A stretch of 64,000 nt of DNA from Rhizobium sp. Q54 (GCA_945861265.1 CAMAUC010000011.1:1-64000); one strand, 5' to 3'; numbered from the stretch's first letter, positions 25,295 to 34,744 are shown. The notes: a model not told the origin generated them from the sequence alone. Made by a program: numbers and translations.

Positions 25295-28126
25295 ATGAGT
25301 TTACGCGCCCGCCTATTGCTGCTCGTCACTTTGGCAACTTTGGTGCCGGCGATCCTGTTGGGCATTCGCTTCTTCCAGAATCGCGCGGCGGAAATTGACG
25401 CTGCGCTGGCGAGACTGGCCACGATCGCCAACAACGTTACCTACGATCTCGACGAGAAAATTCAGGGCACCGCGCAACTGCATTTCGGCTTGGCGCGCGC
25501 CGTCAACCTCGACAACTCCAGCCGGGCGGAATGCTCGGCATTCCTTTCGGCGGTGCGTGAAGAGTACGCGCAATATACAGGCATATTGACGATTGCCCCG
25601 AACGGTAAGTTGTTTTGCGATTCGTTGCGGACCGACCGCGACCTCGATCTCACCGACCGCGACTATTTCAAACGGGCGCTGGTGACGAAGGACGCGGTGA
25701 CGATTCAGCCGGCTTTCGGCAGACTCACCGGCATATCGGTATTGCAGGTCGCTTACCCCGCCCGCACCCCCGAAGGCGAACTGAAATTCGTTTTGCTGGC
25801 TTCGTACAACCTGCAGAAGTTCATCGACTTCCATATCCTGCGCCTTTCCGGCGCCGTGGATATCTTGCTGGTCGACAAGGCAGGCACCGTTCTGGTGTCG
25901 CCGCACAGTGAAACCTGGACCAAGCCGAACGGCACGTCGATCGAGAATACGGATCTATTCCGGCTCGCGGCCGGGAAAACCGACGGTCGCGCGCGCGAAG
26001 TGACGGGTATCGACGGCAGTACGCAGTTCTGGGCCGTGGTCGAGACCCCCGCGATCCGAGATGCCGGCCTCTATGTCATGGTCGGCATGCCGAGGGACGG
26101 TCTGGTCGCCGCCGCGAACAAGCGGCTGTACGAAGACCTCGTGATCGTCGGCATTATCGCCTTGCTGCTTTTTGCCGGCGTCTGGACGCTGGCGGAAATC
26201 AGCGTCCGCCGTCAGGTCGGCCGTATCGCGGCGATGGCCAAGACGCTCGGCGCCGGCGACCTCGGCGTGCGCATACCCGCGCCGTATCCGACCGGCGAAC
26301 TGGGCCTGCTGATGCAGGAATTGAACGCTACCGCGCAATCGCTGCAAGGCCAGCATGCCGCGATCGACGAGTTGAACCGGAAGCTCCTGCAATCGCAGGC
26401 GACAGAGGCAAACACCAAGATATTTCTCGATAGCGTCATCGAGCATATTCCCCTTTCCATATCGGTAAAGGTGGCGTCCGAAAATTCGCCGAATGCGCGC
26501 GACTGGCAGGTCACTCTTGTCAACAAGGCTTATGAAAATCTCACGGGCGTTTCTCGCAATACGCTGATCGGAAGATCGGTGCGCGAAACATGTCCACCGG
26601 ACGTCGGCGAGAGGATAGCCGATTTTGACGAAGAAGTTTTGGCATCCACTACGGTCATGGTCGCCCGCGAATTTCCTGTCTTCACACCCGCGAATGGCGC
26701 GCGAGTTGTCACGTCGAAAAAGGTCGCCATTCGCGACAGCGGCGGCGAAGCGCGCTACCTGCTGACGGTGATGGAAGATGTCACCGAAAAGCGACGCTCC
26801 GAAGAGAAGATTGCGTATCTGGCGCATCACGACACGTTGACGGATTTGCCGAACCGGGCGGCCTTCAATGCCCGTTTCGCCGAAACGCTTGAACAGGCGG
26901 CAGCGGCGGGCAAGCGCTTCACCATCCTGAGCATCGACCTCGACCGCTTCAAGGAAACCAACGACGTCTACGGTCATGCCGCCGGCGATGCGCTGTTGCA
27001 AAAAGTCGCCCAGCGCATGCTGGTGGCCGCGCAAGGCACATTCGTCGCCCGCATCGGCGGCGACGAATTCACTCTCATCCTCGCCGAGGGCGAACAGCCT
27101 GCGGCGGCCGAGGCCGTCGCAGGGCGGCTGCTCGCCGCCTTCGCCGACGAGTTCCTGATCGACGGCAAGCCCATCCAGATCGGGCTGAGCATCGGCGGCG
27201 CCGTCTATCCGGCCGACGGCACGGACGCCAAGACGTTGATGGCCCATGCCGACGCCGCGCTCTATCAGGCGAAAGCGGCGCCGCATATGTCGCTGTTGTT
27301 CTTCCAGCCGGAAATGGGCGCTCAGTTGCAGGAGCGGCACAATCTGCAACTCGAGCTGCGGCAGGCGATCGCGCAAGGTGAGCTTGAGTTGCACTATCAG
27401 CCGCAATTCCACATCACCGGCGAAGTCATCGGCTTCGAGGCGCTGGCCCGCTGGCAAAGTCCGACGCGCGGCATGGTGCCGCCCTCGACCTTTATCCCGG
27501 TCGCCGAGGAATGCAGCCTCATTATTCCCCTTGGCGAATGGGCCTTGCGCGAGGCGTGCCGCGAGGCGGCGAGTTGGGCCGAGCCGCTGGTCATCGCGGT
27601 CAATGTCTCGCCGATCCAGTTCCATCACGGCGATCTGCCGGGCCTGGTTCACGCCATCCTGCTGGAGACCGGGCTGGCGCCGGCGCGGCTCGAGCTTGAA
27701 ATTACCGAGGGCGTGCTGATCAACGACTTCTCCCGCGCGGTGTCGATCCTGCGCCGGCTCAAGGCGCTCGGCGTGCAGATCGCGCTGGACGACTTCGGCA
27801 CCGGCTATTCGTCGCTGTCCTATCTGCACGCCTTCGCCTTCGACAAGATCAAGATCGATCGCGCCTTCATTTCCGATCTGGAACACAATCATCACTCGAT
27901 GGCGATCGTTCGCGCCGTCATCGGGCTCGGTCACAGCCTCGAGATTCCGATCCTCGCCGAAGGCGTCGAGACCGAATACCAGCATGGCTTCCTGGTGACG
28001 GCGGGCTGCGACCAGATCCAGGGCTATCTGGCCGGCCGCCCGTTCCCGATCGAGCGTTACTCCGAGTTGACCGGCGGCCAGCCACCCATCGCGCAGACCG
28101 GCCGGTCGATGGCCGCGCACGGATAA
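25295..28126 (+). CDS. Membrane GGDEF-EAL cyclic-di-GMP protein with periplasmic sensor, HAMP and PAS domains
   Basis: 943 residues. It should make and break cyclic-di-GMP. Domains in order: membrane helix (5-25), periplasmic Cache-like sensor (about 26-280), membrane helix (about 281-303), HAMP (about 305-360), PAS (about 380-500), GGDEF (about 510-670) and EAL (about 690-925). The cyclase motif GGDEF is intact at about 588-592, and no RxxD inhibitory site precedes it. The EAL side is also intact: EALAR (715-719), NVSPIQF, EITEGVL, DDFGTGYSS and DKIKID. Both activities are therefore possible. The upstream spacer holds a sequence related to the flhA promoter (about 25128-25155). Confidence 0.94.
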   Translation: MSLRARLLLLVTLATLVPAILLGIRFFQNRAAEIDAALARLATIANNVTYDLDEKIQGTAQLHFGLARAVNLDNSSRAECSAFLSAVREEYAQYTGILTIAPNGKLFCDSLRTDRDLDLTDRDYFKRALVTKDAVTIQPAFGRLTGISVLQVAYPARTPEGELKFVLLASYNLQKFIDFHILRLSGAVDILLVDKAGTVLVSPHSETWTKPNGTSIENTDLFRLAAGKTDGRAREVTGIDGSTQFWAVVETPAIRDAGLYVMVGMPRDGLVAAANKRLYEDLVIVGIIALLLFAGVWTLAEISVRRQVGRIAAMAKTLGAGDLGVRIPAPYPTGELGLLMQELNATAQSLQGQHAAIDELNRKLLQSQATEANTKIFLDSVIEHIPLSISVKVASENSPNARDWQVTLVNKAYENLTGVSRNTLIGRSVRETCPPDVGERIADFDEEVLASTTVMVAREFPVFTPANGARVVTSKKVAIRDSGGEARYLLTVMEDVTEKRRSEEKIAYLAHHDTLTDLPNRAAFNARFAETLEQAAAAGKRFTILSIDLDRFKETNDVYGHAAGDALLQKVAQRMLVAAQGTFVARIGGDEFTLILAEGEQPAAAEAVAGRLLAAFADEFLIDGKPIQIGLSIGGAVYPADGTDAKTLMAHADAALYQAKAAPHMSLLFFQPEMGAQLQERHNLQLELRQAIAQGELELHYQPQFHITGEVIGFEALARWQSPTRGMVPPSTFIPVAEECSLIIPLGEWALREACREAASWAEPLVIAVNVSPIQFHHGDLPGLVHAILLETGLAPARLELEITEGVLINDFSRAVSILRRLKALGVQIALDDFGTGYSSLSYLHAFAFDKIKIDRAFISDLEHNHHSMAIVRAVIGLGHSLEIPILAEGVETEYQHGFLVTAGCDQIQGYLAGRPFPIERYSELTGGQPPIAQTGRSMAAHG

Positions 28127-28239
28127 GGATAGCCGCGCGCGATCGAATGGCGCGGTTTGATAAAGTCGCAGCCACGCCCTACGCTGCCATCCCTTCACTC
28201 CGCCGCGCCGTTCGGCGCCTGGCACGGGCAGTCACCGCG

Positions 28240-29853
28240 ATGGCGAACGATCCCGAGGCTTACGATTACATTGTCGTTGGCGCCGGCAGTGCCGGCTGCG
28301 TGCTGGCGAACCGATTGACCGCGTCGGGACGCTATCGCGTCCTGCTCTTGGAAGCGGGTCCGCGCGATCTGCATCCCTGGCTGCACATTCCGCTCGGCTA
28401 CGGCAAGCTGTTCACCGACCGGCGCTATAACTGGTGCTACCAAACCGAGCCGCAGGCTGAATGCCATGGTCGCAACGTCATCGCGCCGCGCGGCAAGGTG
28501 CTGGGCGGTTCAAGCTCGATCAACGGTCTGATCTATATCCGCGGCCAGGCCGGCGACTTCGACCACTGGCGCCAGCTCGGCAATGCCGGCTGGAGTTATG
28601 ACGATGTCCTGCCCTACTTCCGCAAGGCCGAGGATAATGAACGGGGCGCCGACGAATTCCACGGCGGCGACGGACCGCTCGGCGTCTCCGATGTGCGCGA
28701 CGAGCATCCGCTCGCCAAGGCCTTCATCGGCGCCGCCGTCGAAGCCGGTCATCGCCGCAACGACGACTTCAACGGCGCGGCGCAGGACGGCGCGGGCTAT
28801 TACCAGACCACCATGCGCGACGGCGTGCGCTCGTCGACCGCGGCGGCCTATCTCAAGCCGGCGCGCGGACGCGCAAAACTGCGCGTCGTGCCGGAGGCGC
28901 TCGCCACCCGCATTCTGTTCGAGGGCCAGCGCGCCAGCGGCGTCGAATATCTGCGCGGCGGCGAAACGGTGAAGGCTTTCGCCGGCGGCGAAGTTATCGT
29001 CGCATCGGGCTCGTTCAATTCGCCGCAGCTCCTGCAATTGTCCGGCATCGGTCCGGCCGAACGCCTGCACGCACTCGGCATTCCGGTCATCGCCAACCTG
29101 CCCGGCGTCGGCGAAAACCTGAGCGATCATTATTTCGGCCGGCTGATCTATCGCTGCCATGAACCGCTCACGCTCAACGACGCGGTGCGCGACTGGCGCC
29201 TCGGCGCCGCCGCGGTGCTGCGCTACGCGCTGTTCCGGCGCGGCTATTTCGCAATTCCGGCGCTGTCGGCCGGCTGCTTCGCCCGCGTTCTGCCGTCGGC
29301 GGAGACGCCCGACATCCAGCTGTCGATCGCGCTCTATTCCATGCGCAATCTTGGCGACAGCCTCGATGCCTTTTCCGGCGTCAGCGGCATCTTCACCCTG
29401 CTGCGTCCGGAAAGCCGCGGTTCGGTGCGGATCAAGTCGAGCGATCCGCGCCAGGCGCCGGCGATCGATCCGAACTACCTCGCCACGCCCAAGGACCGCG
29501 AGACGTTGGTGGCGGGCGCCCGGGCGCTGCGGCGGATTTTCCAGGCGCCGGCGCTGGCCGGCCGCATGGCCGAGGAGGTCGAGCCTGGACCGGATTGCGA
29601 TACCGATGCGGCCTTGCTCGACTTCATCCGGCGGCGCGGCTCGACCGTCTATCATCCAGTCAGCACCTGCCGCATGGGGCCGGACCCGTTGTCGGTGGTC
29701 GATGAAAGGCTGCGCGTGCGCGGCTTTGCCGGGCTGCGGGTCATCGATGCGTCGATCATGCCGGCCATCGTCTCCGGCAACACCAACGCCGCCACCATCA
29801 TGATCGCCGAGAAGGGCGCCGATATGCTGCTCGCCGACGCTCGGAGTGCCTGA
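28240..29853 (+). CDS. GMC family FAD-dependent oxidoreductase (choline dehydrogenase-like)
   Basis: 537 residues from the chosen start. The FAD Rossmann motif VGAGSAGCVLANRL is near residues 13-26, GKVLGGSSSINGLIYIRG is GMC signature 1 and ASGSFNSPQLLQLSGIGP is signature 2. The C-terminal catalytic His sits in VYHPVSTCRMG, and the Asn-containing IVSGNTNAATIMIAE closes the active site. The substrate is a primary or secondary alcohol, not predictable. The start at 28240 gives the normal short lead-in; the frame is open to 28147. It follows the GGDEF-EAL gene but is probably independent. Confidence 0.9.
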   Translation: MANDPEAYDYIVVGAGSAGCVLANRLTASGRYRVLLLEAGPRDLHPWLHIPLGYGKLFTDRRYNWCYQTEPQAECHGRNVIAPRGKVLGGSSSINGLIYIRGQAGDFDHWRQLGNAGWSYDDVLPYFRKAEDNERGADEFHGGDGPLGVSDVRDEHPLAKAFIGAAVEAGHRRNDDFNGAAQDGAGYYQTTMRDGVRSSTAAAYLKPARGRAKLRVVPEALATRILFEGQRASGVEYLRGGETVKAFAGGEVIVASGSFNSPQLLQLSGIGPAERLHALGIPVIANLPGVGENLSDHYFGRLIYRCHEPLTLNDAVRDWRLGAAAVLRYALFRRGYFAIPALSAGCFARVLPSAETPDIQLSIALYSMRNLGDSLDAFSGVSGIFTLLRPESRGSVRIKSSDPRQAPAIDPNYLATPKDRETLVAGARALRRIFQAPALAGRMAEEVEPGPDCDTDAALLDFIRRRGSTVYHPVSTCRMGPDPLSVVDERLRVRGFAGLRVIDASIMPAIVSGNTNAATIMIAEKGADMLLADARSA

Positions 29854-30038
29854 TATCGGGGATCAGCCTTGCGCGTGGCCGAGGCGGTCTCAGCGCATGA
29901 AATGTAGCCAAATGGCCATCGAATACGGTAGGCTGCATTTAAGCATATTCGCGCCCGCCCCTGTAAAGCCACGAATTCGCGCCTATATAGAGGCAACCCC
30001 TCATTCTGCCCGGTCGCCGGGTGTTTCGGAGATTCATC

Positions 30039-30314
30039 GTGAAACCATTCGATTTTTCCGCTCCGGCGGAGTTATTTCCGTCGCGTAACCGCAAGATCGC
30101 CAGCAAGGTCCGCTATCGCCGTTTCGATACCGCCGCCGACGCCATTCGCTTCGCGGTCGAGGAACTGCCGGAGCCGCTGCTGCTCGGCGCCTATATCGAA
30201 ATCAACGAGGCCCGGCTCGGCCACAAGGACATCCGCGCGCTGTACGATTGCGACAGCTATCCGCTCCCGAAGGCGGTCGTCGCCGCGCCGGCCGAAGCCG
30301 CTGTCGATGCCTGA
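30039..30314 (+). CDS. Conserved small hypothetical protein
   Basis: 91 residues from GTG at 30039, which has CGGAG 6-10 bases upstream. The protein is acidic in the middle and reads as one short alpha/beta domain: KVRYRRFDTAADAIRFAVEELP, LLLGAYIEINEARLGH, DIRALYDCDSYPLP, then an Ala-rich tail. Similar small proteins are common in Rhizobiales but I know no function. A hairpin follows directly. Confidence 0.7.
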   Translation: MKPFDFSAPAELFPSRNRKIASKVRYRRFDTAADAIRFAVEELPEPLLLGAYIEINEARLGHKDIRALYDCDSYPLPKAVVAAPAEAAVDA

Positions 30315-30326
30315 GTGCTAAATCGG

Positions 30327-30352
30327 AAATCCCGCGCATTTGCGCGGGGTTT
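30327..30352 (+). terminator. Terminator hairpin before the cold-shock gene
   Basis: AAATCCCGCGCA (30327-30338) pairs with TGCGCGGGGTTT (30341-30352), loop TT. It ends the gene at 30039-30314. Confidence 0.65.
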
Positions 30353-30394
30353 GACGGTTTTCGCCATTTCGTATATGAAAAAACCGTTGAAACT

Positions 30395-30409
30395 TTAGTT
30401 TTCGGTTAG
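30395..30409. promoter_or_regulatory. CtrA-like double half-site upstream of the cold-shock gene
   Basis: TTAG-TTTTCGG-TTAG (CTAA-N7-CTAA on the other strand). The identical 15-mer is found upstream of fliJ at 51753-51767. It lies about 124 bp before the cspA start. Confidence 0.45.
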
Positions 30410-30533
30410 GCCTTGCTGCGCTGCCCGTTTGGGCGCTTGTCAACGCACCCCCAAAACCGGTGTTTCGATCGCACAGGCGACCATCGCCTGGGCGCATCAC
30501 AACGCAAGCAGCGCATAACGCAAAGGTGCCACG

Positions 30534-30737
30534 ATGGCGACAGGTACGGTCAAGTTCTTCAATACCCAAAAGGGTTTCGGCTTCATCACTCCGAGCGACG
30601 GCTCCAAGGACGTGTTCGTGCACATCAGCGCCGTCGAGCGCGCCGGCATGAGCACCCTCAACGAAGGCCAGCGCCTGTCGTACGAAATCGTCACCGAGCG
30701 CGGCAAGCAGGCCGCCTCCAACCTGCAAAACGCCTGA
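30534..30737 (+). CDS. cspA: Cold-shock protein (CspA family)
   Basis: 67 residues, one complete cold-shock domain. RNP1 is KGFGFITP and RNP2 is VFVHISAV, the two motifs that bind single-stranded nucleic acid. The protein acts as an RNA chaperone. The leader between the preceding hairpin and the ATG is about 180 bases and can fold a CAGGCGA-CCAT-CGCCTG hairpin near 30474-30490, as expected for a temperature-sensitive 5' UTR. A strong terminator follows. A CtrA-like motif lies at the probable promoter. Confidence 0.95.
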   Translation: MATGTVKFFNTQKGFGFITPSDGSKDVFVHISAVERAGMSTLNEGQRLSYEIVTERGKQAASNLQNA

Positions 30738-30768
30738 CCGACGCCATCTCTCTTCTATAGAGCAGCGG

Positions 30769-30802
30769 AACGCCCGGCCTCTGCGCCGGGCGTTTTCTTT
30801 TC
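30769..30802 (+). terminator. Rho-independent terminator after cspA
   Basis: AACGCCCGGC (30769-30778) pairs with GCCGGGCGTT (30785-30794), loop CTCTGC, followed by TTCTTTTCC. Confidence 0.85.
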
Positions 30803-30847
30803 CGCGCGAGACGACAACGTCTTAAGACCAAGAATGCGAGCATGCTT

Positions 30848-31042
30848 ATGACCCACAAATTCGCCAGCGGCCAGGATGTCTATTACGAGCCGACATTCGG
30901 CAACGCGGCGGCGCGCGGGCAATACAAGGTGGTGCGGCCGCTGCCGGTCGAAAACGACAACCGTTTGTCCTATCGCATCAAGAGCGTGGCCGAGAATTTC
31001 GAGCGCATCGCCGAAGAGCACCAGCTCAGCCAGAGCGAGTAG
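30848..31042 (+). CDS. Small conserved hypothetical protein
   Basis: 64 residues from the ATG at 30848; an ATG at 30842 is two codons upstream and equally placed after GCGAG. The chain (MTHKFASGQDVYYEPTFG, then QYKVVRPLPVEND and SYRIKSVAENFERIAEEHQL) reads as a small beta-barrel followed by a helix. It resembles short Rhizobiales proteins often seen next to cold-shock genes, but no role is known to me. Confidence 0.65.
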   Translation: MTHKFASGQDVYYEPTFGNAAARGQYKVVRPLPVENDNRLSYRIKSVAENFERIAEEHQLSQSE

Positions 31043-31199
31043 CGCCAGCCGGCGCGCCTCGATCAGCTGCCGGCAAAGGCCGCGGCATTTCATCGCCAAA
31101 GGTACCTGAGCGCTTTGCGATGCCGCCGCCATGGTGTTGCCGCGTGCGCGTCTCAGCACGCTCTCCATGACCTTTCACCGTTCCGTGATGTGACCTCAT

Positions 31200-31224
31200 G
31201 GAACTGCGGCAGGCCGCTTACGTT
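31200..31224 (+). promoter_or_regulatory. EcfG (general stress response) promoter
   Basis: GGAAC (31200-31204), 16 bases, CGTT (31221-31224): exact consensus. It is 69 bp before the small membrane protein gene at 31293. Confidence 0.7.
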
Positions 31225-31292
31225 ACCCCCACGAACAAGGATGAATCTTTCTCAAAGGCCGGAGCAAGTGCGTCCGACCCTTGGAGGATGCC

Positions 31293-31505
31293 ATGAACTG
31301 GTCGATGTACACCGCCGATCGTCACACCCACCTGAAGATCGTGGTAGTCGGGCTTTGCGCCGCGCTGCTCATCGCCGTCATCGGCATCTCAGCCCGCGAA
31401 CTCAATCTCGACGTCGATATCATGACGTCGCAGGGGCCCAGTGCTTATAAAGCCGGCGCCCCGGTGGTTTTCACCAGCCGCGATGGCAGCACCGTCATTC
31501 GCTAG
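31293..31505 (+). CDS. Small single-span membrane protein
   Basis: 70 residues from the ATG at 31293, with TTGGAGG 6 bases upstream. One membrane helix lies at about residues 15-36 (LKIVVVGLCAALLIAVIGIS). The C-terminal half (ELNLDVDIMTSQGPSAYKAG, then PVVFTSRDGSTVIR) is probably periplasmic. No family is recognised. Its promoter is a perfect EcfG site, so it is probably a stress-induced envelope protein. A strong terminator follows. Confidence 0.75.
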   Translation: MNWSMYTADRHTHLKIVVVGLCAALLIAVIGISARELNLDVDIMTSQGPSAYKAGAPVVFTSRDGSTVIR

Positions 31506-31530
31506 ATATTTCGAGCCTCCCCCAGACTGG

Positions 31531-31557
31531 CGCGCCGATGTTCGGCGCGTTTTTTTT
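31531..31557 (+). terminator. Strong rho-independent terminator
   Basis: CGCGCCGA (31531-31538) pairs with TCGGCGCG (31542-31549), loop TGT, followed by eight T. Confidence 0.9.
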
Positions 31558-31687
31558 GACGCGTCGCAGCGTCAATCGACCGCCCCGCCGCCGGCGACCA
31601 AGCCCTTGCATCGCCCGGCAAATGCCGCAGGGTGATGCCATCCAGCGAATCGCGACGCTGCCCCAACGGACGGAAGCCAAACCCGCC

Positions 31688-32848
31688 ATGCCGCGCCACC
31701 GCCTGCTCAAAGCCCTGCTGCCGTCGCTCGTCATCGTCCTGGCGGCCGCAACGCCGGCACGGCCGCAGGGCGCGCCGTTCGGGACGACAGCCGCGTCATC
31801 GGATTACCAGGCGCGGCTGGCCGCCTATCTGCGGGTGCGCGAGCCCTATGAGCAGCGGGCCACCGCCTATTGGGACGAGGTCGCCGCCAAGCGCCGCATC
31901 CGCAACGACAAGCGCCGCGCCCGTGAACCGATCCTGCTCGAGGATTATGTGCTCGAGCAGCCGCCGGTCTATTCGGGCCCGCCGCGCCCGGTCGATCCGA
32001 ACGCGCCGCCCGGCCCCGCGCCGGGCGAAGCGCCGCCAATCCCGCTGCTCGCCGATTTTCTGGCCAATGCGAAAGCGCATTTCGACTTCGTGCCGGACCG
32101 GCCGCAAAGCGAACTCGACTTCAAGCGCGCTTATGCGCGGGCGGCCAGCGCGGCCGGGCTGACGCGCGAGCAGATCGTCGGCGTCTATGCTTTTGAAACC
32201 GGCGGCAACGGCACCTATGACATGCAGGCCGGCGTCACGCCGACGCGGCCGCGCGCGATCTCGCCGGCGGTCGGCTACAACCAGTTATTGTCGACCAATA
32301 CCGTATCGATCCTCGCCGAACATGGCGCCGATATCCTCGCCACCTTGCGCGGCAAGGCCAAAAACATGAGCGGCCCGGCCAAGGTGTCGATGGAGCGCAA
32401 GATCGAGGCGCTCAAGCGCATGGTCGCGCACAGCCGTACCGGGCCGCAACGCTGGGTCGACTGGGACAAGATGGCCAAGAATACGCCGGCCGGCATTGGC
32501 ATTCATGCGGCCATTCTCGATCGCGACATCGGACCGATGTTGCAGGTGCAGAAGCTGGCGGCGTCGCTGCATTTCGCGCGCATGAAGGGCTACACGGCGA
32601 CGCTGACCGCACCGGAACTGGAGTTGATGAATCTCACCGGCGACTCGACCGGCCTCGACATGGTGATGATGCCGCATGCGTTTCGCACCCGCGTGCCGAC
32701 CGCCAATTTCTTCCAGCAGCGCGGCTATGACCGCAATCCGGTGGCGCGCCGCACCGGCGTCGTCGCCGGCTTGATCGCCGACATGGAAAGCCAGATGGCG
32801 CGCGGCGCGCAAAATCCCGGCGCCCGCGAACTGGCGGCGGCGTTTTAA
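31688..32848 (+). CDS. Secreted protein with a lysozyme-like domain, function unknown
   Basis: 386 residues. A signal peptide ends near residue 27 (SLVIVLAAATPARPQG). A charged, Pro-rich region follows (about 60-125). The central part, about residues 140-220, looks like a lytic-transglycosylase or lysozyme fold: LTREQIVGVYAFETGGNGTYDMQAG with a candidate catalytic Glu in FETGG, then AISPAVGYNQLL. The rest (KRMVAHSRTGPQRWVDWDKM and on) is not recognised. A role in cell-wall remodelling is inference. The start at 31688 is set by the signal peptide; the frame is open to 31538, across the terminator. It is the last plus gene before the convergent TRAP operon. Confidence 0.65.
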   Translation: MPRHRLLKALLPSLVIVLAAATPARPQGAPFGTTAASSDYQARLAAYLRVREPYEQRATAYWDEVAAKRRIRNDKRRAREPILLEDYVLEQPPVYSGPPRPVDPNAPPGPAPGEAPPIPLLADFLANAKAHFDFVPDRPQSELDFKRAYARAASAAGLTREQIVGVYAFETGGNGTYDMQAGVTPTRPRAISPAVGYNQLLSTNTVSILAEHGADILATLRGKAKNMSGPAKVSMERKIEALKRMVAHSRTGPQRWVDWDKMAKNTPAGIGIHAAILDRDIGPMLQVQKLAASLHFARMKGYTATLTAPELELMNLTGDSTGLDMVMMPHAFRTRVPTANFFQQRGYDRNPVARRTGVVAGLIADMESQMARGAQNPGARELAAAF

Positions 32849-32852
32849 AACG

Positions 32853-34136
32853 CTAATTCAGCAACACCCGCGGCAACCAGAGCGACAGCGCCGGGATATA
32901 GGTGACCAGCACCAGCACGATCAGCATGGGTATGTAGAAGATCATGATGCTCTTCGACACCGCCTCCATCGACACCTTGCCGATGGCGCAGCCAACCACA
33001 AGCGTCGGCCCGACCGGCGGCGTCAGCAGGCCGATGCCGAGGTTGAGGATCATGATAATGCCGAAATGCACCGGATCAATGCCGAACATCTTGACCACCG
33101 GTAGGAAGATCGGTGTGCAGATAAGCAGCATCGGGGCCAGGTCCATGAAGGTGCCCAGCACTAGCAGCAGAATATTGATCAGAAGCAGGAACGTGTACTT
33201 GTCGTTCGAGATGGTCAGGAAGAATTGCGTCACCTTCGCCGGCACCTGCATGATCGCCATCATGTAGCCGAAGGCGATCGAGAAGCCGATCATGATCATC
33301 ACCATGCCGACGGTGCGCACGACGCGCCCGATCAGCAGCGGCAGTTCGTTCCACTTGTAGTCGCGATAGATGAACATCGTGACCAGGAACGAATAGATGC
33401 AGGCGACCGCAGCGGATTCCGTCGGCGTGAAGATGCCGCTGAGAATGCCGCCGATGATGATGACGACCGTCAGCAGGCCCCAGAATGCCTCGCCGGCGAT
33501 CGTGACGGCCCGGCGCAGCGGTATGACCTCGCCCTTGGGGAAATTGTCGCGCCGCGCGATGTAGAAGCACAGGATCATCAGCGACAGGCCGAGCATGACG
33601 CCCGGGATGATGCCGGCGATAAACAAGTGTGCGACCGAGATCGTACCGCCGGCGGCGAGCGAATAGATCACCGCGTTGTGTGACGGCGGGATCAGCAAAG
33701 GCTGCAACGAGCCGGCAATGGTGACATTGACCGCGAAGAGCCGCGGATAGCCGGCCTTGATCATCTGCGGGATCATCACGGAGCCGATCGCCGCCGTGTC
33801 GGCGACCGACGAGCCGGAGATGCAGCCGAAGAAGGTCGAAGCCAGGATGTTGACCAGGGCCAAGCCGCCGCGGATGAAGCCGACAAAGACCTTGGCGAGA
33901 TTGACGATGCGCGTCGCCATGCCGCCTTCGGCCATGATGCCGCCGGCCAGAATAAAGAACGGAATCGCCAGCAGCGCGAAGTCGTCCATGCCGTCGGAGG
34001 TCTTGAGCATGATCGCTTCGAGCGGCATATCGACGTACAGCGCCGCGCCGATCGCCGCGAGGCCGAGCGCATATGCAACCGGCATGCCGAGCAGACACAG
34101 AACCGTGAAGCCGCCAATGAGAATGAAGATGTCCAT
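32853..34136 (-). CDS. dctM: TRAP transporter large permease DctM
   Basis: 427 residues, about 12 membrane helices. DctM forms the Na+-driven transport channel of a TRAP carboxylate importer. The start MDIFILIGGFTVLCLLGMPV at 34136 is standard; the frame stays open to 34523 but that part shadows dctQ. Family motifs include FFILAGGIMAEGG, SSVADTAAIGSVMIPQM and LNLGIGLLTPPVGPTLVVG. It is 5 bases after dctQ and is the last gene of dctP-dctQ-dctM. Confidence 0.95.
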   Translation of the reverse strand: MDIFILIGGFTVLCLLGMPVAYALGLAAIGAALYVDMPLEAIMLKTSDGMDDFALLAIPFFILAGGIMAEGGMATRIVNLAKVFVGFIRGGLALVNILASTFFGCISGSSVADTAAIGSVMIPQMIKAGYPRLFAVNVTIAGSLQPLLIPPSHNAVIYSLAAGGTISVAHLFIAGIIPGVMLGLSLMILCFYIARRDNFPKGEVIPLRRAVTIAGEAFWGLLTVVIIIGGILSGIFTPTESAAVACIYSFLVTMFIYRDYKWNELPLLIGRVVRTVGMVMIMIGFSIAFGYMMAIMQVPAKVTQFFLTISNDKYTFLLLINILLLVLGTFMDLAPMLLICTPIFLPVVKMFGIDPVHFGIIMILNLGIGLLTPPVGPTLVVGCAIGKVSMEAVSKSIMIFYIPMLIVLVLVTYIPALSLWLPRVLLN

Positions 34137-34141
34137 GGCGC

Positions 34142-34684
34142 CTACTCGGTGCTGATCTGGCTGATGGCGTCGTCGGAAGGCTGCTCGAACAGGTTCGAGA
34201 CCCACAACCGTTCGATCACGAACAGCGCCGTGATCAATCCGCCGATCGGGATCGGCAGATAGGAGACACCGACCGAATACCAGGTGAAATCCGAGATGGT
34301 CTGGTGCCATGTGGCCTGCACCAGCTTGATGCCCCACCAGAACATGAACAGGTTGGTACCCATCATGCACAGTTCGATGGCCCAGCCGATCACCAACTTG
34401 GCCTTGCCTTCCAGCATCATCGGGATGACCGCGACGCCGATATGCAGGTTTTCGCGGTAGCAGATGGCTGCCGCGAGAAACGAGAACCAGACCATCAGCA
34501 GCACGGCCATCGGCTCGGGCCATGACGAGGCGCTGTTAAGGACGTAGCGCGTGAACACGCCCCACGGAATCATCAGAGTGATCGCTACCAGACAAAAGCC
34601 GGCGATGATCATGCAGAGGCGATGAAGCGCATCCATCAACCGGATGTATTGCGCCTTGATTGCCCGGACGTCGCGCGCCTTCAT
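34142..34684 (-). CDS. dctQ: TRAP transporter small permease DctQ
   Basis: 180 residues with four membrane helices. DctQ supports DctM in the TRAP complex. The first helix region is LCMIIAGFCLVAITLMIPWGVFTRYV-like, followed by WPEPMAVLLMVWFSFLAAA, REN and HIGV, all DctQ landmarks. It stands between the hairpin after dctP and dctM. Confidence 0.92.
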   Translation of the reverse strand: MKARDVRAIKAQYIRLMDALHRLCMIIAGFCLVAITLMIPWGVFTRYVLNSASSWPEPMAVLLMVWFSFLAAAICYRENLHIGVAVIPMMLEGKAKLVIGWAIELCMMGTNLFMFWWGIKLVQATWHQTISDFTWYSVGVSYLPIPIGGLITALFVIERLWVSNLFEQPSDDAISQISTE

Positions 34685-34713
34685 TCCCCGGTCCTTTTCC
34701 CCCGCACGTACGG

Positions 34714-34744
34714 GCCGGCCTGTCCCCTTGAGGGAAAGGCCGGC
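34714..34744 (-). promoter_or_regulatory. Hairpin between dctP and dctQM
   Basis: GCCGGCCTGTCCC (34714-34726) pairs with GGGAAAGGCCGGC (34732-34744) apart from one G/A mismatch, loop CTTGA. There is no T-run on the minus strand, so it more likely stabilises the dctP message or attenuates dctQM than terminates fully. That would give more binding protein than permease. Confidence 0.55.

Noticed and set aside
30769-30802. EcfG promoter in GGAAC...CGTT near cspA
   Set aside because: The spacing is 19 bases and the sequence is the cspA terminator hairpin.
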